A DNA stretch of 33,113 nucleotides, taken from Endozoicomonas sp. (ex Botrylloides leachii) (GTDB taxonomy: Bacteria; Pseudomonadota; Gammaproteobacteria; Pseudomonadales; Endozoicomonadaceae). The notes beneath the pieces were generated by a model. The model did not search any database. It had not been told where the DNA came from and saw only the letters and a list, made by a program, of their open reading frames with translations. The position numbers and the translations under genes were made by a program. Within the stretch, counting starts at the first letter, position 1; the number at the start of each line of letters is the position of its first letter. Location: positions 1-33,113 of the forward strand of contig JAQYUY010000142.1 in NCBI GenBank assembly GCA_028728195.1. Reading direction: 5' to 3'. This document shows, piece by piece, positions 1 through 8,362 of this stretch.

Positions 1-395
1 CCCTTGTAGACCTTGCTGCGGTTAGCCCTTGTTCTTACACAAGCGTCCATAGGAAAACCATCAACCAAGTGGATATCTGACGTACCAGCACCAAGCATTC
101 GTACCAAGTGTTGATGTAGTTTCTGCTTAACAACCCAAAGGTTTGCTGCTTGACGTACAAACTGACTCCTGTGGGGAAGATTGGGAAACAGGTGTTTCCA
201 ATGTTTTTTGAAGTATTCGTAAATGCTTTTATCGTGGTGGTGACCGAGCCATTCACCCGTAATTTCCATAGCGATGACTTCGCTATCAGAAAGTTTGGGA
301 GGAGTACCACGGCTACGTAATGGGTGGGTGACAACAGTGTTGTATAAATCATCAATCAAACAGAAGATATTGATGATAAACTCTTCTACAGGCAT
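1..395 (-). CDS. IS982-family transposase, 5' part (runs off window)
   Basis: Reading the minus strand from the ATG at 395-393 gives about 131 uninterrupted codons to the window edge. The translation starts MPVEEFIINIFCLIDDLY and continues with KLSDSEVIAMEITGEWLG, then a Phe/Pro/His segment (HLFPNLPHRSQFVRQA) and LVDGFPMDACV. This succession is typical of the N-terminal half of IS982-family DDE transposases; the aspartate in LVDGFP fits the first catalytic Asp. No stop or frameshift is visible in this part, so the element could be intact. The 3' end and right-hand inverted repeat lie outside the window. I could not identify the left terminal repeat in 396-550 with confidence. Family assignment is by motif memory. 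Confidence 0.85.
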   Translation of the reverse strand, partial: MPVEEFIINIFCLIDDLYNTVVTHPLRSRGTPPKLSDSEVIAMEITGEWLGHHHDKSIYEYFKKHWKHLFPNLPHRSQFVRQAANLWVVKQKLHQHLVRMLGAGTSDIHLVDGFPMDACVRTRANRSKVYK

Positions 396-550
396 GACCG
401 ATACCGTCTGGATAGTGGTTCGCACTTCTATTTTAGGCGGTAGTCATGCCTTTCTGGCTAGATTATTAAAAGTCACACATCAGGTAAAGAGTGTATATTA
501 CTGATCAATGACAATAAAAAATAAGCGCTAAATGGAAGGACTTTAATATT

Positions 551-1234
551 ATGATCTGGGGATTAAGCGTATTGGCTATTTTAGGTATTACTTTTGGTCC
601 TCAACTATGGGTTCGCTATACACTAAAACAAAACCGAGTAGAGAGGCCAGAATTACAGGGTACGGGTGGCGAGCTGGCTATCCATTTGATCAAACGTTTT
701 GGATTGAAAGGCGTAACCGTGATCGAAGGGCGTGACTGGGAAGACTACTATGATCCTGATACACGGACAGTGTCTTTATCACCGAGTCATTATTGGAAAA
801 AATCCATTTCAGCTGTTGCTGTTGCTACACATGAAATAGGGCATGCCATACAGCATAAGGAAGGGCATGCTGGTTTTATGAAACGCCAACGCCGTATTAA
901 ACAAGCTATTTTAATCGAACGCATAAGTGCACTTGTCTTAATGATGACGCCGTTGTTATTCCTAATAACTCGTATACCGCAAAGTACTCTACTAACGGTT
1001 ACTATTGGTGCTGTCGGATTATTGACATCATTATGGGTGCAATGCATTAATTTACCTATAGAATTTGATGCAAGCTTTAATAAGGCACTGCCTATTCTTG
1101 CTGATGGTTATTTATCTGAGGAAGATGTGTATGCAGCTCAAAAAGTTCTCAAGGCTGCGGCGTTAACCTATGTAGCAAGTGCGCTTGCCTGTCTGCTAAA
1201 TATAGGGCGTTGGATTATGATTTTTCGGCGTTAG
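551..1234 (+). CDS. Membrane zinc metallopeptidase, YugP-type (neutral zinc metallopeptidase family)
   Basis: The 227-residue protein has an N-terminal membrane anchor (residues 1-20) and two hydrophobic helices around residues 120-165, with another near the C-terminus (about 205-222). The zinc-binding motif HEIGH lies at residues 94-98, followed by AIQH. The downstream sequence LPIEFDASFNKAL carries the acidic residue expected as third ligand in the Zn_peptidase_2/YugP family. Length matches that family (about 225-235 aa). Members are integral membrane proteases whose physiological substrates are mostly unknown. An AAGGA ribosome site sits 11 nt before the ATG. It stands alone between the IS982 element and a convergent hypothetical gene. 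Confidence 0.88.
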   Translation: MIWGLSVLAILGITFGPQLWVRYTLKQNRVERPELQGTGGELAIHLIKRFGLKGVTVIEGRDWEDYYDPDTRTVSLSPSHYWKKSISAVAVATHEIGHAIQHKEGHAGFMKRQRRIKQAILIERISALVLMMTPLLFLITRIPQSTLLTVTIGAVGLLTSLWVQCINLPIEFDASFNKALPILADGYLSEEDVYAAQKVLKAAALTYVASALACLLNIGRWIMIFRR

Positions 1235-1383
1235 TCTTAATAGATACTTGCTAGCAGCGTAATTCTATGATGTTGCGTACATAACCACTTAAAATTCCAA
1301 TTGATTTATCGATAGCTAAGTTACAATATAATGCATTTTTTTCAGCTAGCTCTGCTTAGGATAGGTTGAAGAATTGAAATAAT

Positions 1384-1932
1384 TTATAATGCCCATTTGA
1401 AACTAAATGTAAAATCTTTGAAGTTATACTTTGATTTTAGCTCAATACTGGCGCTTTCAGTTAAACAGCTTTCAGCTCTTACTTTACTAGTTAGTTTTAA
1501 CTTGCCACACTTGCCGAATTTATAACGTATTTTTTCTTTTATATATTTGATACTACTTTTAATAGATTCAGATGCGCCCAACAATTCAAGACCTGTAAAG
1601 ATAGTTGCAGCCGCTGAATTTTCTGCAAACTTTTTTGGGTCATCTATCGCCTTATAAATAAAGGAGCCTACTTGTTCTTGCGAAGGATAACTACTAAACT
1701 GAAAATTCATTGCAGATCTGCGTGATTTTGTATTAACTCGTTTATTTTTCATATAAAAATTATCCACCAAGATTAAGTCTTTCAAAAAAGGAGACGTAAA
1801 ATGCTTGGTGTAGATAGCTCTCTTAAGATGATCTTCCGCAAAGCACTGAGTTGTAACCCCAATGAACATTAATATAACGAAGTTGGTGGGAGACAACATT
1901 AAAGAGTAGGTTTTTAACCCCCATAAACTCAT
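1384..1932 (-). CDS. Hypothetical secreted protein
   Basis: I do not recognise this family. The chosen start is the ATG at 1932-1930, which has AAGGA about 8 nt upstream; an ATG 27 nt further upstream (1959) lacks such a site. The 182-residue product begins with a hydrophobic segment (about residues 10-33) ending in TTQCFAED, compatible with a Sec signal peptide cleaved near residue 33. The mature part is basic, with NSAAATIFTGLELLGASES in the middle and two cysteines (KCGKLKL, AESCLTE) that could form a periplasmic disulfide. It is preceded by a gene-free AT-rich stretch of about 330 bp. Function unknown. Confidence 0.6.
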   Translation of the reverse strand: MSLWGLKTYSLMLSPTNFVILMFIGVTTQCFAEDHLKRAIYTKHFTSPFLKDLILVDNFYMKNKRVNTKSRRSAMNFQFSSYPSQEQVGSFIYKAIDDPKKFAENSAAATIFTGLELLGASESIKSSIKYIKEKIRYKFGKCGKLKLTSKVRAESCLTESASIELKSKYNFKDFTFSFKWAL

Positions 1933-1959
1933 AATATCTATCCTTTTAATACATAGCAC

Positions 1960-2258
1960 TGTCTATAGGGCTTTATACAATGCATAGCACTCTCACCCTT
2001 GTCCTTGTGATACACCCTCACCACTAAGTTAAGCATATACCCAAACAGTATTTCACTATTAATAAAAACATATTTTCTTATTGCTTATTTATTTAATATC
2101 TTATCTTTTTATGCTAAAAAAAAATTATGAGCATCCGTATGATTTGTTCGGCACAACCGTAATATAGTTTAGAGATATAATCTATTTTAGATACTGGTTA
2201 ATCCTTTGAACAAGGATAGAATAATCACTCATAACTAAAGAACTTATACACAATTTAT
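1960..2258. other. AT-rich intergenic region without recognisable gene
   Basis: About 300 bp between the secreted hypothetical and efpL. It is AT-rich with several A and T runs (for example around 2115-2130) and has no convincing open reading frame, RNA gene or repeat. It must contain the promoter of the leftward hypothetical gene, but no clear -35/-10 pair was identified. Confidence 0.5.
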
Positions 2259-2825
2259 TCATGATCGAGACATAAATTTCCCAGTTTCTGTGTTTATTTT
2301 TATCCATTCTCCTTCTCGTAGATATTCAGGAACCTGAACTTCAAGACCGGTGACCAATAGAGCAGGTTTGCTTCTGGCCGCAGCAGATGCACCTTTCACC
2401 GCAGGTGCTGTTTCAATAATCTTTAAAGATACAGAGCCAGGTAATTCTAAGCACAGCAGCTGATCTTCCACAAAAAGTGCCGTGATATTTTCTTGCCCCT
2501 CATGAATATAAGGTAATACATCTTTAATAATATCAGCATTGATGGCGTATTGTGTATAATCCTCATTATCCATGAAAGTGTACTCATTACCTTCCTTATA
2601 GAGTAGAGACACAGGGCGACGTAACAAATTTATATCAGCAAGAAGGTCATCACCTGTTAGAGTTTTACTTAGTATTTTACCAGCTGGCACAGAGCAGAAG
2701 CGAACTTTATAAAGCGTCTGTGCACCACGGGCAGATGGTCTTTTGGTGTCCACTTGGCGAACAAGATAATATTGACTATCAATAGCAACAATCTGTCCCT
2801 TTTTTAACTCTCGAGCGTACGGCAT
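2259..2825 (-). CDS. efpL: Elongation factor P-like protein EfpL (YeiP)
   Basis: The 188-residue protein has the three-domain EF-P layout: an N-terminal KOW-like domain starting MPYARELKKGQIVAID, an OB domain containing NEYTFMDNEDYTQYAI, and a C-terminal OB domain with IKIIETAPAVKGASAAARSKPA and QVPEYL. The loop PSARGAQTLYKVRF is characteristic of YeiP/EfpL rather than canonical EF-P, which carries a modified lysine or arginine in a different loop context. With the start at 2825 the loop arginine is Arg33, the same number as in E. coli EfpL. This supports M6 of the longer reading (start 2840) as the true start. The protein is expected to bind ribosomes stalled at polyproline-type motifs. It is transcribed in the same direction as ptsI, about 295 bp downstream of it. 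Confidence 0.92.
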   Translation of the reverse strand: MPYARELKKGQIVAIDSQYYLVRQVDTKRPSARGAQTLYKVRFCSVPAGKILSKTLTGDDLLADINLLRRPVSLLYKEGNEYTFMDNEDYTQYAINADIIKDVLPYIHEGQENITALFVEDQLLCLELPGSVSLKIIETAPAVKGASAAARSKPALLVTGLEVQVPEYLREGEWIKINTETGKFMSRS

Positions 2826-3119
2826 TAGAGCTCTCTGCATATGTGGCGGATAAATTTAACTATGATCTAGCGCTATGGCACAGGCTTAAAATAGCCTCTC
2901 GACTTTATAATCCATAGGATATCTACCCTGTAATACCAATCATCGTGTCTATCTACGCTATGACCATCTGAGTTGGAGCTCTTTGCAATAGTCCTGCTAT
3001 TACTCTTCACTTTGCTTGCTTCTGGAACCCAGATGCCTCATTACGGTAGTTAGAAAAAACAATTGGTGCTAAAGGACATCGAGAGGGAATATTTCAGGAC
3101 TACTCCCTAGATGCAAGCA
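2826..3119. other. Intergenic region between ptsI and efpL
   Basis: About 290 bp with no gene seen. It should hold the ptsI 3' end and an efpL promoter. A short dyad, AGGCT-taaaat-AGCCT, lies at 2883-2898, and the minus strand has a TATAAA-like box near 2905-2915. Neither is strong enough to call. Confidence 0.35.
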
Positions 3120-4829
3120 TTAATGAGTAAACTTACTCAATAACGTCCTGACCTCTGCGGCGGTCGGCAAGTTAAGCGCTTCTTCGGCTAGCTGACGGAG
3201 CATTTTTATCGAGTAGCTACGCAATACTTTTTTTACCTTAGAGATAGAGGCTGCACTCATACTAAACTCATCAAGACCTAGACCGGCTAATAGCAAGACC
3301 GCCTGTTCATCTCCGGCCATTTCACCACACATGCCAGTCCATTTCCCCGCCTTATGAGAGCAGTCGATAACCTGTTTGATCGCACGGATAACACTGGGAG
3401 AAAAAAAGTCATAAAGCTCAGCGATAACCTCATTGCCACGATCTACCGCTAATACATACTGGGTCAAATCATTAGTACCAATACTGAAAAAATCGACTTC
3501 CTGGATTAATAAGTCAGCAATCAGTACCGCCGCAGGTGTTTCTATCATTATGCCTATTTCAATTGAATCATCAAAAGGCTCTCCTTCACGAGCTAACATC
3601 ATTTTCATGTCATTGACGATGCCATTTAAACGACGAGCCTCTTCTACAGAGGTGACCATAGGGAACATAATTTTAAGATCGCCATAGTGGCTTGCACGAA
3701 GAATAGCGCGCATTTGCGCATTAAACATATCAGGCTTATCAAAACACATACGGATACCACGGTATCCTAAAAAGGGGTTCAGTTCCTCTGGTAGATTTAG
3801 ATAAGGTAGGTCTTTATCGCCACCTATATCCAATGTTCGAATAATAACCGGAGAGCCCTTCATAGCTTCAGCAACTTTTTTATATGCCTGAAACTGCTCT
3901 TCTTCAGGGGGCATAGCAGAGCGGCCCATAAACAGAAATTCTGTACGGTAAAGCCCAATACCTTCAGCCCCATGGCGAAGAGCGCCTTCGGTATCCTTAA
4001 GTGTACCGATATTCGCACATAGCTCGAAGCGCTTACCATCTACTGTCTCACACGGCAGTGTTTTCAGCTTCGCCAATACTTGCTTTTCGTCTTCCAGTTG
4101 TCGTTGCAATGACTGATAATCGCGCAGTGTTTGTTCGTCAGGATTCATCAGAATCTTGTTATTGATAGCATCAAGTATCAATTGATCCCCAGTAACTATA
4201 CGGTCAGTAGCTATCTTTGTTCCGACGATGGCGGGTAACTCAAGAGAGCGAGCCATAATGGCTGAATGCGATGTTCGCCCACCGGCATTCGTGATGAACC
4301 CCCATACCCGATCCAGGTCAATCTGGGATGTATCTGAGGGTGTTAAGTCATCGGCAACGATGATTGTTCCCTCTTCAACATCTTCAAGTGAAGCCATAGG
4401 GATATCGAGTACATTTTTAAGCATACGTCGACCCACATCTTTTATATCAGCTACTCGCTCCCTCAAATAAGGATCATCTAAATCTTCCAGCATAGCAACA
4501 TTATTAGTGATGGCAGTTTCAATCGCTCGATCAACAGGATGTAACGCTCTAATTGAAGTCAATACCTCTTCTTCTAATTCATCATCGGTAGCAATCAGCA
4601 TATGCCCTTCAAAAACCTCAGCTTCTTTTTCGCCCAATTTTAACAAGGTACTTGCTTTAATCGCCTCTAACTGTTTTATGGTCTTTTTCTGAGCTGCTTG
4701 GAACCGAACAATTTCAGACTCTACTTCCGGTGGGGTAAGCACCCTTTTGCTGATTTTAATCTCCGCTTCTTTTAAAACAAAAGCCTTGCCAATGGTCACA
4801 CCTGAAGAAGCAATGATGCCTGAAAACAT
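3120..4829 (-). CDS. ptsI: Phosphoenolpyruvate-protein phosphotransferase (PTS enzyme I)
   Basis: Enzyme I takes phosphate from phosphoenolpyruvate and passes it to HPr in the cytoplasm. The start is placed at the ATG at 4829, giving MFSGIIASSGVTIGKAFVLKEAEI, which lines up with the N-terminus of E. coli PtsI; a longer reading to 4865 adds a hydrophobic extension the family lacks. The phospho-acceptor histidine is His188 in GGRTSHSAIMARSLELPAIVG-type context. The C-terminal PEP-binding barrel shows EGIGLYRTEFLFM, NPFLGYRGIRMC, ETPAAV, DFFSIGTNDLTQY and GMCGEMAGD. Length is 569 aa (E. coli 575). The usual neighbours ptsH and crr are absent from this window, so the gene is an orphan here. A GAG-type weak ribosome site precedes the start. 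Confidence 0.96.
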   Translation of the reverse strand: MFSGIIASSGVTIGKAFVLKEAEIKISKRVLTPPEVESEIVRFQAAQKKTIKQLEAIKASTLLKLGEKEAEVFEGHMLIATDDELEEEVLTSIRALHPVDRAIETAITNNVAMLEDLDDPYLRERVADIKDVGRRMLKNVLDIPMASLEDVEEGTIIVADDLTPSDTSQIDLDRVWGFITNAGGRTSHSAIMARSLELPAIVGTKIATDRIVTGDQLILDAINNKILMNPDEQTLRDYQSLQRQLEDEKQVLAKLKTLPCETVDGKRFELCANIGTLKDTEGALRHGAEGIGLYRTEFLFMGRSAMPPEEEQFQAYKKVAEAMKGSPVIIRTLDIGGDKDLPYLNLPEELNPFLGYRGIRMCFDKPDMFNAQMRAILRASHYGDLKIMFPMVTSVEEARRLNGIVNDMKMMLAREGEPFDDSIEIGIMIETPAAVLIADLLIQEVDFFSIGTNDLTQYVLAVDRGNEVIAELYDFFSPSVIRAIKQVIDCSHKAGKWTGMCGEMAGDEQAVLLLAGLGLDEFSMSAASISKVKKVLRSYSIKMLRQLAEEALNLPTAAEVRTLLSKFTH

Positions 4830-5320
4830 AATAATACTCGCTAAAAATAGTTTAAATGCTGTCACACCAGGGCAAATATGCGCTCGCTATCATTTCTGGT
4901 GTAAATCTCATATTCAGGATGCTCCTAACGAATCATCCTGCCATATAAACGACAATTATTTTATAAAAGCAAGGTATGCCGGAATTTATCATACCCACCA
5001 GTAGTCATAAAAAGGCTCTAAAATAAAATACAGCAAAATAGCGTCATACGCTTCTTGCTAGAGAATATAACGTCTACTGACCACGCATTGATGGCTGAAA
5101 AAACTTGATTGTTATCACTTGAATCGTCAGCGCAACAGCCTGACTAGAATATATGGACTTTATAACAGGCTATTCATGACGTTGGCGAACAGGGTCTAAG
5201 CATTCATAGAATAGATGTAACCTTATCAAGTTACTTATCATCTCGCAATATTTGTGTATAATCGGTGCTTTTCTGCTTATAAACCTTCCTTTATCAAACT
5301 CTAAAAGTGGGGCGGCTCCT
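4830..5320. other. Divergent intergenic region between ptsI and fbaA
   Basis: About 490 bp that must carry the leftward ptsI promoter and the rightward fbaA promoter. The fbaA side has a clear -10 box (see 5235-5262). No HPr gene or small RNA was recognised. Open readings here that extend the two flanking genes upstream do not match the families' N-termini. Confidence 0.5.
5217..5262 (+). promoter_or_regulatory. Putative fbaA promoter with overlapping dyad
   Basis: A perfect TATAAT lies at 5257-5262, with TTATCA at 5235-5240 as a candidate -35 (spacer 16 bp, 4 of 6 matches to TTGACA). An inverted repeat GTAAC-8 nt-GTTAC at 5217-5234 abuts the -35 and could be an operator. The fbaA start follows at 5321, giving a leader of about 50 nt. 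Confidence 0.5.
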
Positions 5321-6400
5321 ATGCTAACAAAGATCTCTAACACAGTTAAATCTGGTGTCGTTACGGGTGATGATGTACAGAAAATATTTGATATTGCTAA
5401 AGAAAATAACTTTGCGCTACCAGCGGTAAACTGCGTCAATACTGACTCTATTAATGCCGTAATGGAAGCAGCAGCAAAGGTGAAATCGCCTGTTATTATT
5501 CAGCTTTCCAACGGTGGCGCTGCTTTTTTTGCCGGAAAGGGGTTAAAACTACAAGGACAAAAAGCCCATATTGAAGGCGCTATTGCTGCGGCTAAGTATG
5601 TGCATGCCATGGCGGATAATTACGGAATTCCAGTTATTTTGCATACAGATCATGCAGCAAAAAAACTGTTGCCATGGATTGATGGGTTACTGGATGCCGG
5701 GGAACAATTCTTCGAGCAAACAGGAAAACCGTTATTTAGTTCACATATGATTGACCTATCTGAAGAAAGTCTTGAAGAAAATATTGACGTGTGTGCTAGT
5801 TACCTCAAGCGCATGAAAAAAATTAACATGACATTGGAGATCGAGCTTGGCTGTACCGGCGGCGAAGAAGACGGTATAGATAATACACATTTGGACTCAT
5901 CCTCACTATACACTCAGCCAGAAGATGTTGCTTATGCTTATGAGAAGCTACGCGCTATCAGTCATCGCTTCACTATTGCAGCATCTTTTGGAAATGTTCA
6001 TGGTGTCTACAAACCAGGCAATGTTGTGCTAACCCCTAAAATTTTGGATAACTCGCAGAAGTTTGTTGCTGAAAAATTCAATCTGCCAGCCAAGTCACTA
6101 AACTTTGTTTTCCATGGTGGTTCAGGTTCTACCTTAGAAGAAATTCGTGAGTCCATTAGTTATGGTGTTGTCAAAATGAATATTGATACAGACACTCAAT
6201 GGGCAACATGGAGTGGGGTGATGCATTATTACAAAGAAAATAAAGACTATCTGCAAGGGCAAATTGGCAATCCTAAAGGCGATGGCCAGCCTAATAAGAA
6301 ATTTTATGACCCCCGTGCATGGCTACGCAATGGCCAAATAGCCGTGATCGCACGTCTAGAGCAAGCATTTGCTGACCTAAATGCTACCAACGTATTGTAG
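5321..6400 (+). CDS. fbaA: Class II fructose-bisphosphate aldolase
   Basis: Cleaves fructose-1,6-bisphosphate to dihydroxyacetone phosphate and glyceraldehyde-3-phosphate in glycolysis. The product is 359 aa, the length of E. coli FbaA, and is closely similar throughout: GVVTGDDVQKIFDIAKENNF near the N-terminus, HTDHAAKKLLPW with catalytic Asp110 and zinc ligand His111, LEIELGCTGGEEDGIDN, ASFGNVHGVYKPGNV, FHGGSGST, and MNIDTDTQWA. The start at 5321 (MLTKIS) matches the family; an in-frame TTG reading from 5252 would overlap the -10 box. A G-rich stretch (GTGGGGCGG) lies just upstream as ribosome site. The Cys usual in HTDHCAKK is Ala here. Normal housekeeping gene. Confidence 0.97.
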   Translation: MLTKISNTVKSGVVTGDDVQKIFDIAKENNFALPAVNCVNTDSINAVMEAAAKVKSPVIIQLSNGGAAFFAGKGLKLQGQKAHIEGAIAAAKYVHAMADNYGIPVILHTDHAAKKLLPWIDGLLDAGEQFFEQTGKPLFSSHMIDLSEESLEENIDVCASYLKRMKKINMTLEIELGCTGGEEDGIDNTHLDSSSLYTQPEDVAYAYEKLRAISHRFTIAASFGNVHGVYKPGNVVLTPKILDNSQKFVAEKFNLPAKSLNFVFHGGSGSTLEEIRESISYGVVKMNIDTDTQWATWSGVMHYYKENKDYLQGQIGNPKGDGQPNKKFYDPRAWLRNGQIAVIARLEQAFADLNATNVL

Positions 6401-6421
6401 TAAGCACTGTTAGATAGTGGC

Positions 6422-6477
6422 AGACCGGTAAGCAGACTTACCGGTCTACACACGGTAGCACCCTTCTTTTAAGAAGG
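6422..6477 (+). terminator. Two consecutive hairpins after fbaA
   Basis: A perfect 11-bp stem (AGACCGGTAAG, 6422-6432; CTTACCGGTCT, 6437-6447) with a CAGA loop starts 21 nt after the fbaA stop. A second stem CCTTCTT/AAGAAGG (6462-6468 and 6471-6477) follows. Neither is followed by a U-tract, so this may be an mRNA-protecting or Rho-assisted structure rather than a classical intrinsic terminator. Confidence 0.55.
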
Positions 6478-6711
6478 TTACGCTAACAGCTAATTATTCA
6501 ATTTAAGCGTATTACTTTGCGCACTTTCTGGCCACTTAATATCTAGGGGCTGGCTATCTATTATATTTCAAGAAACGATTAGGTACTAACTAAAAGAATC
6601 CACCCCGATATAGTGCTTTGAAAGGCAATAGATCAATATTGATTACAACAAAATAGTAGTATGCATACTCGTTTATGACGAATATCAACTGACAAGCCAA
6701 AGCATTTTTTC
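6478..6711. other. Intergenic region before the outer-membrane gene
   Basis: About 230 bp with no gene, RNA or repeat recognised. It presumably contains the promoter of the barrel gene at 6712. Confidence 0.4.
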
Positions 6712-7968
6712 ATGCGAAGAATAATAGTCTTATTTGTCGGTCTCCTTTGTCTTGTGAGCAAGATTTATGCTAATGAAACAGAGGATTCTGAAAAACAATT
6801 TGTTGGGGTGCCTTTTATTTTCAGCTCCCAAGATTGGAGTACTGCAATCGGCGGTTCTGGCCTATTACGACATGCAGGACAGCCGCAAGCCGTATTGTTT
6901 GGTACAGCTATTGTGTCAAAAAATAAATCGTGGTTGGGTTACCTCAATCTAGATAACTTAATCATGCCAAATATGAAACAGTGGCTAATAAGTATCAGCG
7001 CCATTGAAGCTAATTTTTCAGAAACTAACTATTATGTACCAGGTAACCCTAAGTTTATTGATGAACAAGCTGGTTCAAACGACTCTAATCCAGATGACTA
7101 TGTTCGAACAAGCGGTAGAGAAAGCCGCTATAAAGTTAAGTTTAAATACATTCTGCCTATAGGAAATGGCCGTCAAGGCGCTCTTGCCAGCATGGCACAG
7201 CAAGACAAGAATAGCTTTCAAAAAAGTCGTATATGGAACCCTTTGCAGTCGGGACAAACATCATTAGAGTTTCAGCCTTTTTATGAGCGCCAAGTATTAG
7301 GTGATAAAGCAAAAACAAACGACAGCAACCAAGCAATGGGCATGCGATTTATTGTAGATTATGATAATCGAAATTCAACACAGCTTCCTACTAGAGGCAG
7401 TGAGCTTTCTTTCACGCTAAGCCATGACTGGGGAAGTAGCAGCAGACCAAAATGGACAACATGGGAAGGGGCATACAGTAAGTTTTTAAACATAGGAGCC
7501 AATAATTTTATGCGTCAGCAAGTCATTGCTTTTAACGCATGGTTAGCTGACACTCCAACTTGGAATGATACCACAACCATTAATGGCACCCAGCAGTATC
7601 AGAGGCCACCATCATTTGCAGCTAATAGCCTTGGAGGATGGAATAGACTGAGAGGATATGAAAATAACCGATTCTACGACCGCTCCGCTGTTTCTTACAG
7701 TCTAGAATACCGAGTCATGCCACAGTGGCAACCTCTGAATAATCTACCTGTGATAGGGGCATACAATATACCTTGGTGGCAGTGGACACTCTTTATCGAT
7801 GCAGGTCGGGTAGCAGATACTTTTAGTTTAAGCCAGTTGCATAGCCATATGAAATATAGTATTGGCGGTGGCATTCGCTTTGATGTCGAAGGTGTAACCG
7901 TCCGAACGGAAATAGCCTCCAGCAAAGAAGATACTGAATTTCGAGTATTTGTAAATCAGCCTTTTTAG
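6712..7968 (+). CDS. Outer-membrane beta-barrel protein, Omp85/bacterial surface antigen type without POTRA domains
   Basis: The 418-residue protein starts with a Sec signal peptide (MRRIIVLFVGLLCLVSKIYA, cleavage after residue 20) and goes almost directly into a beta-barrel. Recognisable Omp85 features are FIVDYDNRNSTQLPTRG, the VRGF/VRGY-type motif as LRGY at residues 313-316 (preceded by NSLGGWNR), LFIDAGRVAD, and GGGIRFDVEGVTVRTEIA, with a terminal Phe, the usual outer-membrane insertion signal. BamA/TamA have 3-5 POTRA domains; here there are none, so it resembles the standalone barrels (noNterm-Omp85-like). Cargo and function are unknown. No clear Shine-Dalgarno precedes the ATG. Family assignment is confident; biological role is not. 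Confidence 0.8.
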   Translation: MRRIIVLFVGLLCLVSKIYANETEDSEKQFVGVPFIFSSQDWSTAIGGSGLLRHAGQPQAVLFGTAIVSKNKSWLGYLNLDNLIMPNMKQWLISISAIEANFSETNYYVPGNPKFIDEQAGSNDSNPDDYVRTSGRESRYKVKFKYILPIGNGRQGALASMAQQDKNSFQKSRIWNPLQSGQTSLEFQPFYERQVLGDKAKTNDSNQAMGMRFIVDYDNRNSTQLPTRGSELSFTLSHDWGSSSRPKWTTWEGAYSKFLNIGANNFMRQQVIAFNAWLADTPTWNDTTTINGTQQYQRPPSFAANSLGGWNRLRGYENNRFYDRSAVSYSLEYRVMPQWQPLNNLPVIGAYNIPWWQWTLFIDAGRVADTFSLSQLHSHMKYSIGGGIRFDVEGVTVRTEIASSKEDTEFRVFVNQPF

Positions 7969-8004
7969 CAGCTATCCATAATATTACTGATGAAGATTCA
8001 TAAG

Positions 8005-8114
8005 CGTTGATAGCCTCAATATTAGAATACGTTTGCAGCGGTTGTGCGGTTAGTCTATCTGCTTTTCAAGATCAGAATAAATTCATGAGAAAGTAATCAG
8101 CGGCTTTATATACC
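8005..8114 (+). pseudogene. IS1-family transposase 3' remnant (plus orientation)
   Basis: About 100 bp align without gaps, at high identity, to the reverse complement of 11929-12025, which encodes the C-terminal end of an IS1-type transposase (RTRLKQFCRRSICCSRSAEVHNKVIGQFIY). The shared run includes TCTATCTGCT/TTTCAAGATCAG and TTTATATAC. This copy has in-frame stops (TAG and TAA in the corresponding frame), so it is dead. It lies about 250 bp upstream of the BIR/RING gene and points towards it. Confidence 0.75.
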
Positions 8115-8362
8115 AGGAGCACTATCCTCTCTTCTTAACCTTCACCAAATAAAACAGTTGCATGTAAAATAAGCACGATAAAAACCATAAAACCAGCCTA
8201 CTTCCTCAGCGTTGCGTATAAAAAAATTACGCAATGTCACTATTAGCAACTATTTTATAACTAGAAGCATCATAGCTTGTACCCAACAAAATATGGTTGA
8301 TAGCAAGATAGTGCGGGCTATATGCACGCCTTTTACGATCCTGAATTATAAGATTGATCAAT
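8115..8362. other. Upstream region of the BIR/RING gene
   Basis: About 250 bp with no gene. It contains the dyad at 8212-8234 and a TATAAC box at 8256-8261, which could be the -10 of the BIR/RING promoter. No convincing -35 was seen at 16-18 bp spacing. Confidence 0.4.
8212..8234. promoter_or_regulatory. Inverted repeat upstream of BIR/RING gene
   Basis: Perfect 7-bp arms TTGCGTA (8212-8218) and TACGCAA (8228-8234) are separated by a 9-nt A/T spacer. The size fits a dimeric regulator operator. It lies about 22 bp upstream of a TATAAC box at 8256-8261. The factor is unknown. Confidence 0.4.

Noticed and set aside
35-355. A 106-codon minus-strand open frame at the left edge
   Set aside because: It is a frame shadow of the IS982-type transposase, whose true frame runs off the window from 395.
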